Under the pieces are notes generated by a model. It did not search any database. It was given only the letters and a program-made list of their open reading frames with translations, and was not told the DNA's origin. The translations under genes and the position numbers were made by a program. Below, one piece after another: positions 46,378-55,188 of a stretch of 64,000 bases of DNA. The first letter of the stretch is position 1; each line of letters starts with the position of its first letter. Origin of the DNA: Chloroflexi bacterium HGW-Chloroflexi-10 (GTDB taxonomy: Bacteria > Chloroflexota > Anaerolineae > Anaerolineales > Anaerolineaceae); the NCBI GenBank assembly GCA_002840755.1, contig PHBZ01000009.1, positions 186,001 to 250,000 of the forward strand, given 5' to 3'.

Positions 46378-47112
46378 TTATTTTTTTAAGACGTGGGCAA
46401 TCCGGTCGGTGTACAGTTTTACGACCAGGCGCAAATTACCTATATTCGCCAGTTTGCGGTCAGCTATCACAACCACATAATATTGCTTATCAGAAAGATA
46501 CTTCATCATCAGATAAGAATTCTCTGTCGATACCAGGTTATCAGATACTTCTCCTGCATTCATTTTCGTAATAGATGTATCCACCAATTTCAACAAGAGC
46601 GTCATTTGGGTTCCAACCAACTCAGGATCAAGTTTGGTCCGTGAATGGAAAGCGACATGAATACCATCCATACCGACCACCATACTGGCCTCGTAACCAT
46701 TCACTTCAGTACTTAACTCTTTTAAAATATCTTCAATTTTTTGTGCCATAGAAACATTCTCCATATTCAAAAATAAATCTGACTCAATTAAATTAAGTTC
46801 AGAATCGTCTTCATCCAAACGTTTCGCACCTTCCAAAAGCAGGTCCATCCAGGCGCGATGAATGGTAACTGCGGGTGCTTTAGTGCCGGTTTCAACAATA
46901 AAAGTCCCTTCAATCCAGGCCAAAGTCTGATAGACAACTTCCTCACCTTCCAGGTTCCCCAAAACAGCATGAACCATTTGTCCCCCTTTGAAATAAAGGA
47001 CAGCTGTTTCTCCGGAATGAGATATTGACAATGCCGCTGCTTTCTGGTCCTGACAAACATGTTGAACCAGATCAGCGACTGCCATATCGTGCAAACTACC
47101 TTGTAAACCCAT
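46378..47112 (-). CDS. DUF4388 (PATAN-like) plus roadblock/LC7 protein
   Basis: 244 residues. The N-terminal about 100 residues match the DUF4388 pattern (GLQGSLHDMAVADLVQHVCQ, then KGGQMVHAVLGNLEGEEVVY and a WIEGTF strand), a module common in gliding and two-component proteins. The C-terminal about 120 residues are a roadblock domain (ASMVVGMDGIHVAFHS, DNLVSTENSYLMMKYLSD). The fusion probably couples a signalling partner to the GTPase module. Spaced 23-27 nt from both neighbours. Confidence 0.8.
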   Translation of the reverse strand: MGLQGSLHDMAVADLVQHVCQDQKAAALSISHSGETAVLYFKGGQMVHAVLGNLEGEEVVYQTLAWIEGTFIVETGTKAPAVTIHRAWMDLLLEGAKRLDEDDSELNLIESDLFLNMENVSMAQKIEDILKELSTEVNGYEASMVVGMDGIHVAFHSRTKLDPELVGTQMTLLLKLVDTSITKMNAGEVSDNLVSTENSYLMMKYLSDKQYYVVVIADRKLANIGNLRLVVKLYTDRIAHVLKK

Positions 47113-47135
47113 ACCATACCTCTAATACAATACAG

Positions 47136-47525
47136 CTAGAAATTCCAATTCTGACGGATAGATTGGATGGCAACATTCGTCAGACGACGGTAAGTCTGTG
47201 ATTTATCTTTCATGGATACTGCCAAAATCATCTGATGATTGTTGGCTGAAAACATCCGGCAAACCAGGCGCTGCCCCTGGGTATCAAACAGGGAAATCTC
47301 ATCCGTTAATCCCAGCCCCAGTTGCTCATGCACATTGTTGGCAGTCCGTTGGACGAGAGCAACCACAGCAGCCTGTCTTTCGGTATCGTAATCCAATTTT
47401 GCAGCCGAAGCGATGGGGAAGCCTTCCATATCCGTTAACAACGAAACCAAAAAACCGCCTTCTTCATTCATCGTTGTTAATATTTTTGAAAACACACTCG
47501 AATCATTTTTTAAAGCCGTTGACAT
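47136..47525 (-). CDS. roadblock/LC7 domain protein
   Basis: 129 residues, a single roadblock domain: GGFLVSLLTDMEGFPIASAA, then the long helix AVVALVQRTANNVHEQL and DEISLFDTQGQRLVCRMF. It lies directly downstream of the GTPase gene (21 nt), the position taken by MglB relative to MglA in other bacteria in reversed order, so it is the best candidate for the cognate GTPase-activating partner. Confidence 0.8.
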   Translation of the reverse strand: MSTALKNDSSVFSKILTTMNEEGGFLVSLLTDMEGFPIASAAKLDYDTERQAAVVALVQRTANNVHEQLGLGLTDEISLFDTQGQRLVCRMFSANNHQMILAVSMKDKSQTYRRLTNVAIQSIRQNWNF

Positions 47526-47546
47526 AAATCCTCTTTATATTCGAAA

Positions 47547-48134
47547 TTAGCGCAGGTTTTTTTGAACCTGGAGCAAAACACCGTTAATAATGGTCTTGAA
47601 AGTATCAAAGACACCTTTACCCTCCAGGGCGGTGGCCTCAAATCCCGGGTATTTGGAAGATCCCAGAACATTTTTAATGTCAGAAACCGGTAAAGCATTT
47701 TCACAATCCCGCTTGTTATACTGAACAACAACCGGCATATTCTCTATTGGAAGGCTCAAATCATGGAGATGTTGAAACATATTTAGCCAGGCCAGTAAGT
47801 TATCATCCATTCTGGCAGAATTCGAGTCCGCGACAAAAACAACGCCATCGGTGCCCCGCAAAACCAATCGGCGGCTGGCTTCATAATAACTTTGTCCGGG
47901 AACTGTATATAAAGCAATATTGGGTGTTAACCCACAAATCTTTCCCAGTTCAAGTTGAAAAAAATCAAAAAAAAGCGTTCGGTCTTCGTTGGTTTTAAGG
48001 GACAGCAATTCACTTCGCCTGCCTGGGTCCACTCTTTGATGAATTTGCTCCAGGTTGGTAGTTTTGCCACTTAACGCCGGCCCGTAATACACCACCTTCA
48101 AGTTCAACTGGCGAGCCTGCCAATTTATCATCAT
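47547..48134 (-). CDS. MglA-like Ras superfamily GTPase
   Basis: 195 residues, the usual length of MglA. Motifs: P-loop GPALSGKTTN (G1), TPNIALYTVPGQSYYEASRR (G3, with PGQ), YNKRD (G4, NKxD). In Myxococcus and Thermus MglA controls polarity and motility and is switched off by MglB roadblock dimers. Its neighbours here are roadblock proteins and a response regulator, so it is probably the switch of a signalling or polarity module; no motility motor gene is visible in the window. Confidence 0.9.
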   Translation of the reverse strand: MMINWQARQLNLKVVYYGPALSGKTTNLEQIHQRVDPGRRSELLSLKTNEDRTLFFDFFQLELGKICGLTPNIALYTVPGQSYYEASRRLVLRGTDGVVFVADSNSARMDDNLLAWLNMFQHLHDLSLPIENMPVVVQYNKRDCENALPVSDIKNVLGSSKYPGFEATALEGKGVFDTFKTIINGVLLQVQKNLR

Positions 48135-48139
48135 AACGA

Positions 48140-48640
48140 CTATTCTTTCCAGACATCATCTAACAAGTCATTCATCATCAATTCCATGTCGCCGGATTGA
48201 AATTCATGCATTACATCATCTACATTTCCCGGATCAGACTCGATCACCCGGCTTATCTTTTCTGCCGATAGTTTTCCCAGGAAACGGACCCAACCAATTG
48301 GAACTTCACTGGAGATTTGCATCAACAAAACAAGGTAAGGACCCGCTTCAAAAATCAGGGTATGAAACTTAGACCCCTCCCGCATAATCATCTGGTTTTT
48401 TTGGTAATCACCGGAAACACGTGCAATTTCCTGGCTGGCCGCCAGGTCTCCGGCAACCAGTGAACCCAGGGCGACGATATCTGCTTTGCCACGTTCACCG
48501 CGGGCCGAGATAATCTGTCCGGATACATCTGTCAAAAGAATAAATCGAGCCGGCGCCTTTTCTAACAAATCGGTCAAAATTTGATCAAACGCTTTATCCT
48601 GCTCCGGAAAAATAGAGATGCCACAACGTAGATTAATCAT
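48140..48640 (-). CDS. roadblock/LC7-like protein, first gene of the MglA operon
   Basis: 166 residues from the ATG at 48640; an in-frame extension to 48703 adds an atypical hydrophobic stretch. The middle has the roadblock pattern (FILLTDVSGQIISARGE, then a helix, and MREGSKFHTLIFEAG with LLMQISSEV), followed by an acidic C-terminal tail (MHEFQSGDMELMMNDLL). It starts the six-gene operon, 5 nt before the GTPase. Confidence 0.7.
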   Translation of the reverse strand: MINLRCGISIFPEQDKAFDQILTDLLEKAPARFILLTDVSGQIISARGERGKADIVALGSLVAGDLAASQEIARVSGDYQKNQMIMREGSKFHTLIFEAGPYLVLLMQISSEVPIGWVRFLGKLSAEKISRVIESDPGNVDDVMHEFQSGDMELMMNDLLDDVWKE

Positions 48641-49178
48641 GTTTATTCTCACTCCAGCGTACATTAAAAATAACCTCTTTTTACCAATTGCCATCATTGG
48701 CATTTTTTTATTTTTCTTTTTCTACGAAAATTCACGTGGGTCTGAATGGTATCCATCCGAAATTTTAGCTTTTAGAAGTTTTTTTGTGAATACAAAAAAC
48801 AACCAAGAGAGATTAATCATCCTGGTTGAACATCCAAATTTTTATGAAATTTCAGACAAAGCAGATTAATTCTAAAAAGATAATTACCAATATTATTTTT
48901 TTTCAAACCGCTAAAACTTAATAATGATTATTGTTATCTGATCGTTTATATCATCTCAAAAATATATAGTAATGTATGATAATAGGCTTTAATGTGACAC
49001 CAAATACGGGGTAATCCTCCAGATTACTTACTTTTCTGGAATTTTATGCAGTACCAGTTTTCTGGCAACCATGTCTTATTGAGATGAATCAAACATCATT
49101 ATTAAGTAAATTATAAAGTCAATAAGTACTTACGTACCTTACAAACGCATAACAATATGTGACACAAACCCGTATTTG
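48641..49178. other. AT-rich intergenic region upstream of the MglA operon
   Basis: About 540 bases with no convincing gene. It contains two copies of ATGTGACAC (near 48990 and 49157), each close to a CAAATACGGG or CCCGTATTTG sequence, a possible paired regulatory site. The promoter of the MglA operon should lie near the left end; no single hexamer pair stands out. Confidence 0.4.
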
Positions 49179-50276
49179 TTACTCTTCTTCAGGCGCTAAA
49201 CCCAATTTAGCAGCCTGTTCATAGCTGATCACATCCGGGTTTTGTAAATCCACGGTGGAGTCATCGCCAGCTTTTTCCCAGAACTCGTCCACCGGGCCAA
49301 TAAACAGGTTTTCTCTGCTTTCGAATAAAGCGGCAAAATCATCCAAAACTTCTTCATCGTCTTCTGTCGTGTCTTCCAGAGTTTCCGGTTCGGCAGCAGT
49401 ATCCGCTTCCTGTGGTTCGATGGATAGGCCGGTTGTCAGCAGAACCCCCATTTGGTTGAGAATAGCATACAGTTCTTCCTGATAAGCGATCACTGTATCC
49501 AGAGCCAGCAATAAACGCATTTGGCCGCGTCCCTTGGAAAGAAGGACAACCAGGGCATAATCACCAACCGCTGCAACGATCACGTCCCGATTAACGAAAC
49601 GAAAAGTAATTGTCGCCTGCGAATGCGGCTTTTCCTGCATTACCTGAATAAATTTTTCTGATGCTGTCAGAACAGGCAAAATAGTGGGCACCAAACGCCG
49701 CTCAAAATCGGGAAACGGGTTTTCCCCCACCTGCGCCATCAAATGCCCATTTTCGTCCAAAATTGCCACCATTTGTGCGGCCACTTCCTGCCGCAAAGCT
49801 GCCAGCGTTTCCGAAAGATTTCCGATGGGAATATCTTCTTCTTCCTTAACTTCAAATGGGGCCTCAGGGATAAGGCCGACCATCTTTTCCTTTTCGACGG
49901 TAACCTCAATCCCTAAAAACGAACCAACCGCATCCAGAAACAAGGGAATATCCATCGGTTTGCGTAAAAAGAAGTTTGCGCCAGCATTACGCGCTTTTTC
50001 CTCCAGATCCCGATCGGTAAGACCTGTAATCATGATGATATGCACGGATGGGTCTTTCGCCCGGATTTTAGGAAGTAATTCCATACCGGATATGCCTGGC
50101 AAACGAACATCAGAGATGATCAGATCCAGATTTCCCCGGGTAATTTCCAGCATTGCTTCTTCGGCGGAAGGGACCACCTTTACATCAATTTTTTTATCCA
50201 GGGTCTGAATAGCCGCTTTTAAGACACGTGTGAGATCATAACTATCATCCACAATCAGTATTCGCTTTGACGCCAT
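49179..50276 (-). CDS. response regulator with C-terminal roadblock-like domain
   Basis: 365 residues. A canonical receiver at 1-120: acidic pair in LIVDDS, phospho-Asp in IISDVRLPG, Thr in IIMITGLTD, Lys in LRKPMD. The region 150-290 resembles a roadblock/LC7-type fold (QMVAILDENGHLMAQVGE, YALVVLLSKGRGQMRLL), then an acidic tail to the end. AAAGGAG lies 7-8 nt before the ATG. With no DNA-binding domain and the MglA operon downstream, it may link two-component signalling to the GTPase. Confidence 0.8.
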   Translation of the reverse strand: MASKRILIVDDSYDLTRVLKAAIQTLDKKIDVKVVPSAEEAMLEITRGNLDLIISDVRLPGISGMELLPKIRAKDPSVHIIMITGLTDRDLEEKARNAGANFFLRKPMDIPLFLDAVGSFLGIEVTVEKEKMVGLIPEAPFEVKEEEDIPIGNLSETLAALRQEVAAQMVAILDENGHLMAQVGENPFPDFERRLVPTILPVLTASEKFIQVMQEKPHSQATITFRFVNRDVIVAAVGDYALVVLLSKGRGQMRLLLALDTVIAYQEELYAILNQMGVLLTTGLSIEPQEADTAAEPETLEDTTEDDEEVLDDFAALFESRENLFIGPVDEFWEKAGDDSTVDLQNPDVISYEQAAKLGLAPEEE

Positions 50277-50350
50277 ATCCAGGAACTCCTTTCGGGTTTA
50301 CTATCTTGAAGTAAACCTATTATAGCAGAACCCGTGCCAGCAGGAATTTA

Positions 50351-50381
50351 AAAAGCCTGCCTGAAATTCAGGCAGGCTTTT
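50351..50381. terminator. bidirectional terminator between the opp operon and the response regulator
   Basis: AAAAGCCTGCCTGA pairs perfectly over 14 bp with TCAGGCAGGCTTTT around a 3-nt loop. It ends the first peptide-transporter operon (minus strand) 35 nt past its last gene. Confidence 0.85.
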
Positions 50382-50415
50382 GTACAGATTAATATTTTTA
50401 TGAAAAGGCGACTAA

Positions 50416-50619
50416 TTATTTTCCACGGTGAAAACGAACATACATGGCTGAGCCTATGATACCCAAAAAAGTTCCAGCCATTGATAGAAAGTAGGAAAAG
50501 AAATTCAAAAAGAAAGTCGATTCAAGCACCTTAACCACCATGAGCATAGGTAAAACAACCCCGGCTATGACCATCAACAGGCCTAATATGATCATGCGTA
50601 CAGGTGTAAAAAATCTCAT
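50416..50619 (-). CDS. small membrane protein at the end of the first opp operon
   Basis: 67 residues from the ATG at 50619, which overlaps the stop of the ATPase gene (ATGA). Two hydrophobic helices (MIILGLLMVIAGVVLPMLMV and FFSYFLSMAGTFLGIIGSAMY) and a basic C-terminus. Coupled to the transporter but of unknown role. Confidence 0.65.
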   Translation of the reverse strand: MRFFTPVRMIILGLLMVIAGVVLPMLMVVKVLESTFFLNFFSYFLSMAGTFLGIIGSAMYVRFHRGK

Positions 50620-51653
50620 TCGTACAACCAGCAAGAAACAAAATGATGTGGTTCCGGCTCGAATTCTACCGGTTCTTTCACCTCGCACACCCCTTTGATC
50701 ATACGCGGGCAGCGCGGGTGAAAACGGCATCCGGAAGGTGGATTGACCAGACTGGGGGGCTCTCCCGGGGGTACTTCTTTCATTACCGTGGCATTATGCG
50801 CATCCGGGTCTGAAGTCGCTTCCAGGAGTGCGTAGGTGTATGGATGCAAAGGATTGTTAACCAACAGGTCTACTTTCCCTTTTTCCACGATCTGTCCGGC
50901 ATACATCACGAAAATTCGCTCTGAGAAATAGCGCACGGTAGAAAGATCGTGAGTTACATAAATAACCGCCAGGTTATGCTCTACCTGTAAACCACGCAGG
51001 AGTTTCAGAATTTCCACACGCACCGAAGCATCCAGCATTGAAACCGGTTCATCGGCAACCAGCAATTTTGGTTCCAAAATCATTGCCCGGGCAATAACAA
51101 TACGCTGCTGCTGCCCACCACTGAGCATATGCGGGTATTTTGATAAGAACTCATTCACCGGAGTCATCTTTACTTCTTCCAAAACTTTGCTGATGCGCTC
51201 CAGCCGCTTTTCCTTATCTTTTACCCCATTAATGATTAATGGTTCTTCCAAAATGGTTTGAACATTCATAAAGGGCGGTAAAGCACCATAGGGATCCTGT
51301 TGTACAAAACCCACTCTGGCGCGATATTCTCTTAATGTTTTTCCTTTAAGATCATTCAGGTTGATGCCATCAAAAATAACCTCACCCTTCGTCGCTCTAT
51401 GTAACGCCAGAATGGTCTTCATCAAACTGGATTTTCCGCATCCGCTCTCACCAACGATGGCAATGGATTCTCCATGGTCCAACTCAAAGTTGACTCCATC
51501 CACAGCCCGCACGAAACCAGCATGTCCAAAACCAAATCGGCGCAATTCAAACCAGACTCTGAGATCTCGTACGGAAAGCAGAGACTTGCCTTTGTTGGCA
51601 TCACCTGCTCTACTAACTTGAATTTCTTTTAATTTTTGTTGTTCGCTCATCAT
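50616..51653 (-). CDS. peptide/nickel-type ABC transporter ATPase (OppF-like)
   Basis: 345 residues from ATG 51653 (tandem ATG codons). Walker A GESGCGKSSL, signature LSGGQQQR, Walker B LLVADEPVSML, switch His in VTHD; C-terminal oligopeptide/dipeptide extension with Cys residues (CRFHPRCPRMIKGVC), which in this subfamily holds an iron-sulfur cluster. One of two ATPases powering this transporter. Confidence 0.95.
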   Translation of the reverse strand: MMSEQQKLKEIQVSRAGDANKGKSLLSVRDLRVWFELRRFGFGHAGFVRAVDGVNFELDHGESIAIVGESGCGKSSLMKTILALHRATKGEVIFDGINLNDLKGKTLREYRARVGFVQQDPYGALPPFMNVQTILEEPLIINGVKDKEKRLERISKVLEEVKMTPVNEFLSKYPHMLSGGQQQRIVIARAMILEPKLLVADEPVSMLDASVRVEILKLLRGLQVEHNLAVIYVTHDLSTVRYFSERIFVMYAGQIVEKGKVDLLVNNPLHPYTYALLEATSDPDAHNATVMKEVPPGEPPSLVNPPSGCRFHPRCPRMIKGVCEVKEPVEFEPEPHHFVSCWLYE

Positions 51654-51667
51654 ATTATTCCCGCATC

Positions 51668-52624
51668 TCACGCATATAACCAGCATTTAACCAGATTTTT
51701 TCCAATCTGGATTGTTGGCGGCTCTTCAGAGCAACGCGCAAAACGTTTTGTGCAACGTTCTGCAAACCGGCAGCCAGTGGGCGGTGAAATCAAACTGGGG
51801 GGCTGTCCTGTTATGAAATCAGGTTCAACATTGCTGCGCAGCTTGGGTACACTGGCCATCAACTTGGCCGAATACGGATGATGCGGTTCACTGAAGAACA
51901 CACTTGCATCACTCAATTCCACGATTTGTCCGGCATACATTACCGCAACCCGGTCTGCTAATTCACTCGAAGTGGCTATATCATGAGTGATCAGGATAAA
52001 ACTGGCGGCTGTATGTTGTTTAATATTCTTAAGCAGGTTAAAAATGTTCGCCTGAGTTAATACATCCAGAGCAGAGGTAGGCTCATCCAAAATGATCAAG
52101 TCCGGGGAGGTAGCCAGGGCCATGGCCAGAGCTACCCGTTGGCGCATACCACCGCTCAACTCAAAGGCATAACGGTTGAGGAAATCTGCAGGCACACCTA
52201 CATGCTGGAACATCTTTAAGGCCTGGGACAGCGCATCTTCTTTTTTAGCGCCAAAGTGAACCATTAACGGTTCTGCAACCTGTTCACCCACTCTTAAGAC
52301 CGGGTTAAGTGCATTCATAGCTGCCTGAGGAACCAGGGACATCTTGACCCAGCGGATTTGCTGGCGAAATTCCTCTTCGGTCAATCCCATCAACTCATTT
52401 CCATTAAGAGACACATTTCCGGAATACTCATGCACATTGCGGGGCAGCAGGCGCAAAATTGCTTTTGCCAGCGAGCTCTTTCCACAACCCGATTCACCCA
52501 CAACCACTATGGCCTGGTTGTGTTCCACTATCAAATTAACACCATCAACGGCCTGCACCACGCCACGCATCGTTTTGAAATGCAGCTTCAGGTTATCAAC
52601 GTTTAACAGGTTTTTTTCTGCCAT
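51668..52624 (-). CDS. peptide/nickel-type ABC transporter ATPase (OppD-like)
   Basis: 318 residues. Walker A GESGCGKSSL, Q-loop region, signature LSGGMRQR, Walker B LIILDEPTSAL, switch His in ITHD, and the C-terminal Cys-bearing extension (CRFAERCTKRFARC). It pairs with the ATPase just downstream, 14 nt away. It starts 4 nt after the permease gene. Confidence 0.95.
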   Translation of the reverse strand: MAEKNLLNVDNLKLHFKTMRGVVQAVDGVNLIVEHNQAIVVVGESGCGKSSLAKAILRLLPRNVHEYSGNVSLNGNELMGLTEEEFRQQIRWVKMSLVPQAAMNALNPVLRVGEQVAEPLMVHFGAKKEDALSQALKMFQHVGVPADFLNRYAFELSGGMRQRVALAMALATSPDLIILDEPTSALDVLTQANIFNLLKNIKQHTAASFILITHDIATSSELADRVAVMYAGQIVELSDASVFFSEPHHPYSAKLMASVPKLRSNVEPDFITGQPPSLISPPTGCRFAERCTKRFARCSEEPPTIQIGKNLVKCWLYA

Positions 52625-52628
52625 AGGA

Positions 52629-53975
52629 CTATATACCTCTCAATCTTGGATTAAAGACGCGGTCAAGAGCAAAGCCCAACATAGCAAAACCCAGACCAGT
52701 AATCATGAGCAATACGGCAGGTTCCAGGATCCAATAATAATACCCCTTATAGAGCGCACCATTCACCTGGGCATCATTGATCATCTTTCCCCAGGTGGGC
52801 AGTACCGGATCCCCAAGACCCAGAACGGCCAGTGAAGCTTCCAGGAATACATATGCAGGAACGGCAGATACCAATGCAGGAATTAACAAAGGGATCATGC
52901 GGGGTATCAAGTAACGGAAGATAATGCGCATACTGCTTGCGCCGTATGCCCGCGCGGCTTCTATGTAGGTCGATTCTTTTACCTGCAAAAATATTGCCCG
53001 ATTGGTTTTAATGGCCCCTGTAAAGATACTCAGTAAAATCGTTACCCCCAATATGACCCAGATACTGCGTGAATAAAAAGTACCGATCATAATAAGAATT
53101 GCCAGAAATGGCAGTACCAGGTTGATTTCGGTAATGCGTTGGATTAATTCATCCAACCAACCTCCAAACCAGGCGCCAATGGCAGCAATGGCCATAGACA
53201 GGACCGAAGTACCCATAGCAGCCAGCAAACCAAATGCAATCGCTATGGGTGCGCCCCATAATAATGGCACCATCAGGTCGCGGCGGGCGTGATCGGTTCC
53301 GGCAAGACCATACGTCTGCCCATGCAAAACAAACTCAACATCAATATCCGAATCCTGTTCAAAGGTAAGTCCTTTGATTAACAACTGGTAGGTACCTTTG
53401 AGCGGTGCCATCGGATCAGAATCCGGAATGACGAACAAGCCTTTCATTACCTCCAAGCCTTTCAAGCGCCGGACCAATTTCTCATCCTGTGAAAAGCGGA
53501 AGGTTTGAGTCTGGCTTACGCCAAAATCGCTGACGCGAATTTCACGGTTGTCCGGGGTAATGAGGTAAACGGAAACAAAAGGTTGTTTTTCAGAATACTT
53601 GGTTTTAAAGTACAAAAACAATTCCTGGGGAAAATCATCATAGTCATAATCAAATGAATAGGTAAACTCAATTGTAGACGTATTCTGTTCTCCAGGAGTA
53701 ACTGTTTTGGTAATACCATCCTCACTCACTTTAACAGCGAAAGATTCGGACATTTTTTCTTTGCTGAACCAGTTATACCAGATTGGCGGCACATTTTTCG
53801 GGTTCTGATACCAGACTTCCTCACCACCGCGCCATAAGCGAATAGCCTCAGCGTAAGGAATTTTGGCCATTGCATAAATTGCCAGGACAACCAATCCTAG
53901 GATAATCACAAGTCCAAAAACAGCGGAAGGATAACGAAATAGCTCTGCAAATGGATTCTTCTTTGTCTTTTTCAT
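52629..53975 (-). CDS. ABC permease (OppC-like) with large extracytoplasmic insertion
   Basis: 448 residues against the usual about 290-310. After the first helix (about 17-35) comes a soluble insertion of about 170 residues (about 45-215), rich in beta-strand sequence (FTYSFDYDYDDFPQELFLYF, VYLITPDNREIRVSDF), before the typical permease core: a TDHARRDLM sequence equivalent to the GTDxxGRD motif, five helices, and the EAA loop (EAARAYGASSMRIIFRYLIP) that contacts the ATPases. The insertion may contact the unusual binding protein of the same operon. Confidence 0.9.
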   Translation of the reverse strand: MKKTKKNPFAELFRYPSAVFGLVIILGLVVLAIYAMAKIPYAEAIRLWRGGEEVWYQNPKNVPPIWYNWFSKEKMSESFAVKVSEDGITKTVTPGEQNTSTIEFTYSFDYDYDDFPQELFLYFKTKYSEKQPFVSVYLITPDNREIRVSDFGVSQTQTFRFSQDEKLVRRLKGLEVMKGLFVIPDSDPMAPLKGTYQLLIKGLTFEQDSDIDVEFVLHGQTYGLAGTDHARRDLMVPLLWGAPIAIAFGLLAAMGTSVLSMAIAAIGAWFGGWLDELIQRITEINLVLPFLAILIMIGTFYSRSIWVILGVTILLSIFTGAIKTNRAIFLQVKESTYIEAARAYGASSMRIIFRYLIPRMIPLLIPALVSAVPAYVFLEASLAVLGLGDPVLPTWGKMINDAQVNGALYKGYYYWILEPAVLLMITGLGFAMLGFALDRVFNPRLRGI

Positions 53976-53977
53976 AA

Positions 53978-55099
53978 TTATTTTCCACCCCCCACTTTTA
54001 CGCGTGGGTCAACCAGTACATAGATAAAATCGAGCAGGAATACGGTTAACGCCAGCATGTAAGCATAAATGATTGTTGAACCGACAATCACGGGTGTATC
54101 ATAAAAACCAATGGCTCTGAATAAAGTTCTACCCAAGCCAGGCCAAAGGAATATTGTCTCAGTAATAGTAGCGCCAGTCCAAAGACCAATCACCAGCAAG
54201 GCAAAATTGGTGATAATCGTTGGCAGCGTAGGCCGTAAGATATAGCGTCGCTCAATATCACGGGATGGCAGGCCTTTTGCCTTGGCCATATCCACATAGT
54301 CTTCGCTGGAATAAATCAAAAAGAATGTACGCCAATTATAAATACTAATAAATAAAGCACTGATAACCAGGGAACCGCCCGGTAAAATTAAGTGTTTTAG
54401 CACACTTAAGATGTAATCCAGGGTGTTTTCAGGTGGAGGTGAATCCACCATCCCGCCAAACGGCAAAACTTTAAACACTGCCGCAAAGATTAAAATAAAG
54501 AAGATACCGTAAAACCAGGCAGGCGCTGCGGAGGTTGGCGATAAAGTAATCACTAACTTATCCCAAAAACTTCCGTAGGAGCGGGATAATGTAAGTGCAA
54601 TAAAGACACTGAAGAAGAACAAAAACAGTTGAGAGGAGCCCATCAACAACAATGTTGCCGGTAAGCGTTCCAGAATGATGTTATTAACCTCTCTCGAACC
54701 ATTGTCGCTAATCATATTCAATGCACGCCCCAAATCAAGCCGTAACGCATTGGAAAGATACCGGAAAGAACGGACCATAAAGGGTGTATCCAGGCCTAAT
54801 CGATGTTCTTCGAGCGCAACCATCTCATCTGCCATGGTTCTACGCGCCTCCGGCGAGATTTGCGAATTAGCCGTCATGGCTGCCACACGCATATTCACTG
54901 TTTCGCGGATATTGTTGCGCATGATGTCATCTACATAACCGCCCATGTTAGCGATCATGATGGTGGTATATACACCAATCACGATGGTGATAAACAACAT
55001 GAGCACCCGTAAAGACATAAAACGTACCACCCGCGCAAACGCGGAAGAGGATGATTTCTTTTTTAAATCAGGAGTACCCGACTGAGGCTCTGATGTCAT
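53978..55099 (-). CDS. ABC permease (OppB-like)
   Basis: 373 residues. First helix at about 30-50, an outer loop of about 90 residues, then the permease core with the EAA-type loop (DYVDMAKAKGLPSRDIERRY) and the C-terminal DPRVKVG end typical of OppB. The ATPase gene order downstream is normal. TGAGGG lies before the ATG. Confidence 0.92.
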   Translation of the reverse strand: MTSEPQSGTPDLKKKSSSSAFARVVRFMSLRVLMLFITIVIGVYTTIMIANMGGYVDDIMRNNIRETVNMRVAAMTANSQISPEARRTMADEMVALEEHRLGLDTPFMVRSFRYLSNALRLDLGRALNMISDNGSREVNNIILERLPATLLLMGSSQLFLFFFSVFIALTLSRSYGSFWDKLVITLSPTSAAPAWFYGIFFILIFAAVFKVLPFGGMVDSPPPENTLDYILSVLKHLILPGGSLVISALFISIYNWRTFFLIYSSEDYVDMAKAKGLPSRDIERRYILRPTLPTIITNFALLVIGLWTGATITETIFLWPGLGRTLFRAIGFYDTPVIVGSTIIYAYMLALTVFLLDFIYVLVDPRVKVGGGK

Positions 55100-55122
55100 G
55101 TTCTACCCTCATATTTAGAATA

Positions 55123-55153
55123 GATAGGGGCAAGTTCAACACTCGCCCCTATC
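55123..55153 (-). promoter_or_regulatory. intercistronic stem-loop after the binding-protein gene
   Basis: GATAGGGGC and GCCCCTATC form a 9-bp stem, extended by AGT/ACT above a mismatch, with a 5-nt loop. There is no T-run. Such structures between a binding-protein gene and its permease genes stabilise the upstream message or trim readthrough. Confidence 0.6.
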
Positions 55154-55188
55154 ATCATAGTTACTTATTCAGACTTAAAAGTTCCGGC

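Noticed and set aside
48618-48869. Plus-strand frame of 83 codons upstream of the MglA operon
   Set aside because: Overlaps the start of the first roadblock gene on the other strand, has no SD, and its hydrophobic stretch arises from AT-rich promoter DNA.
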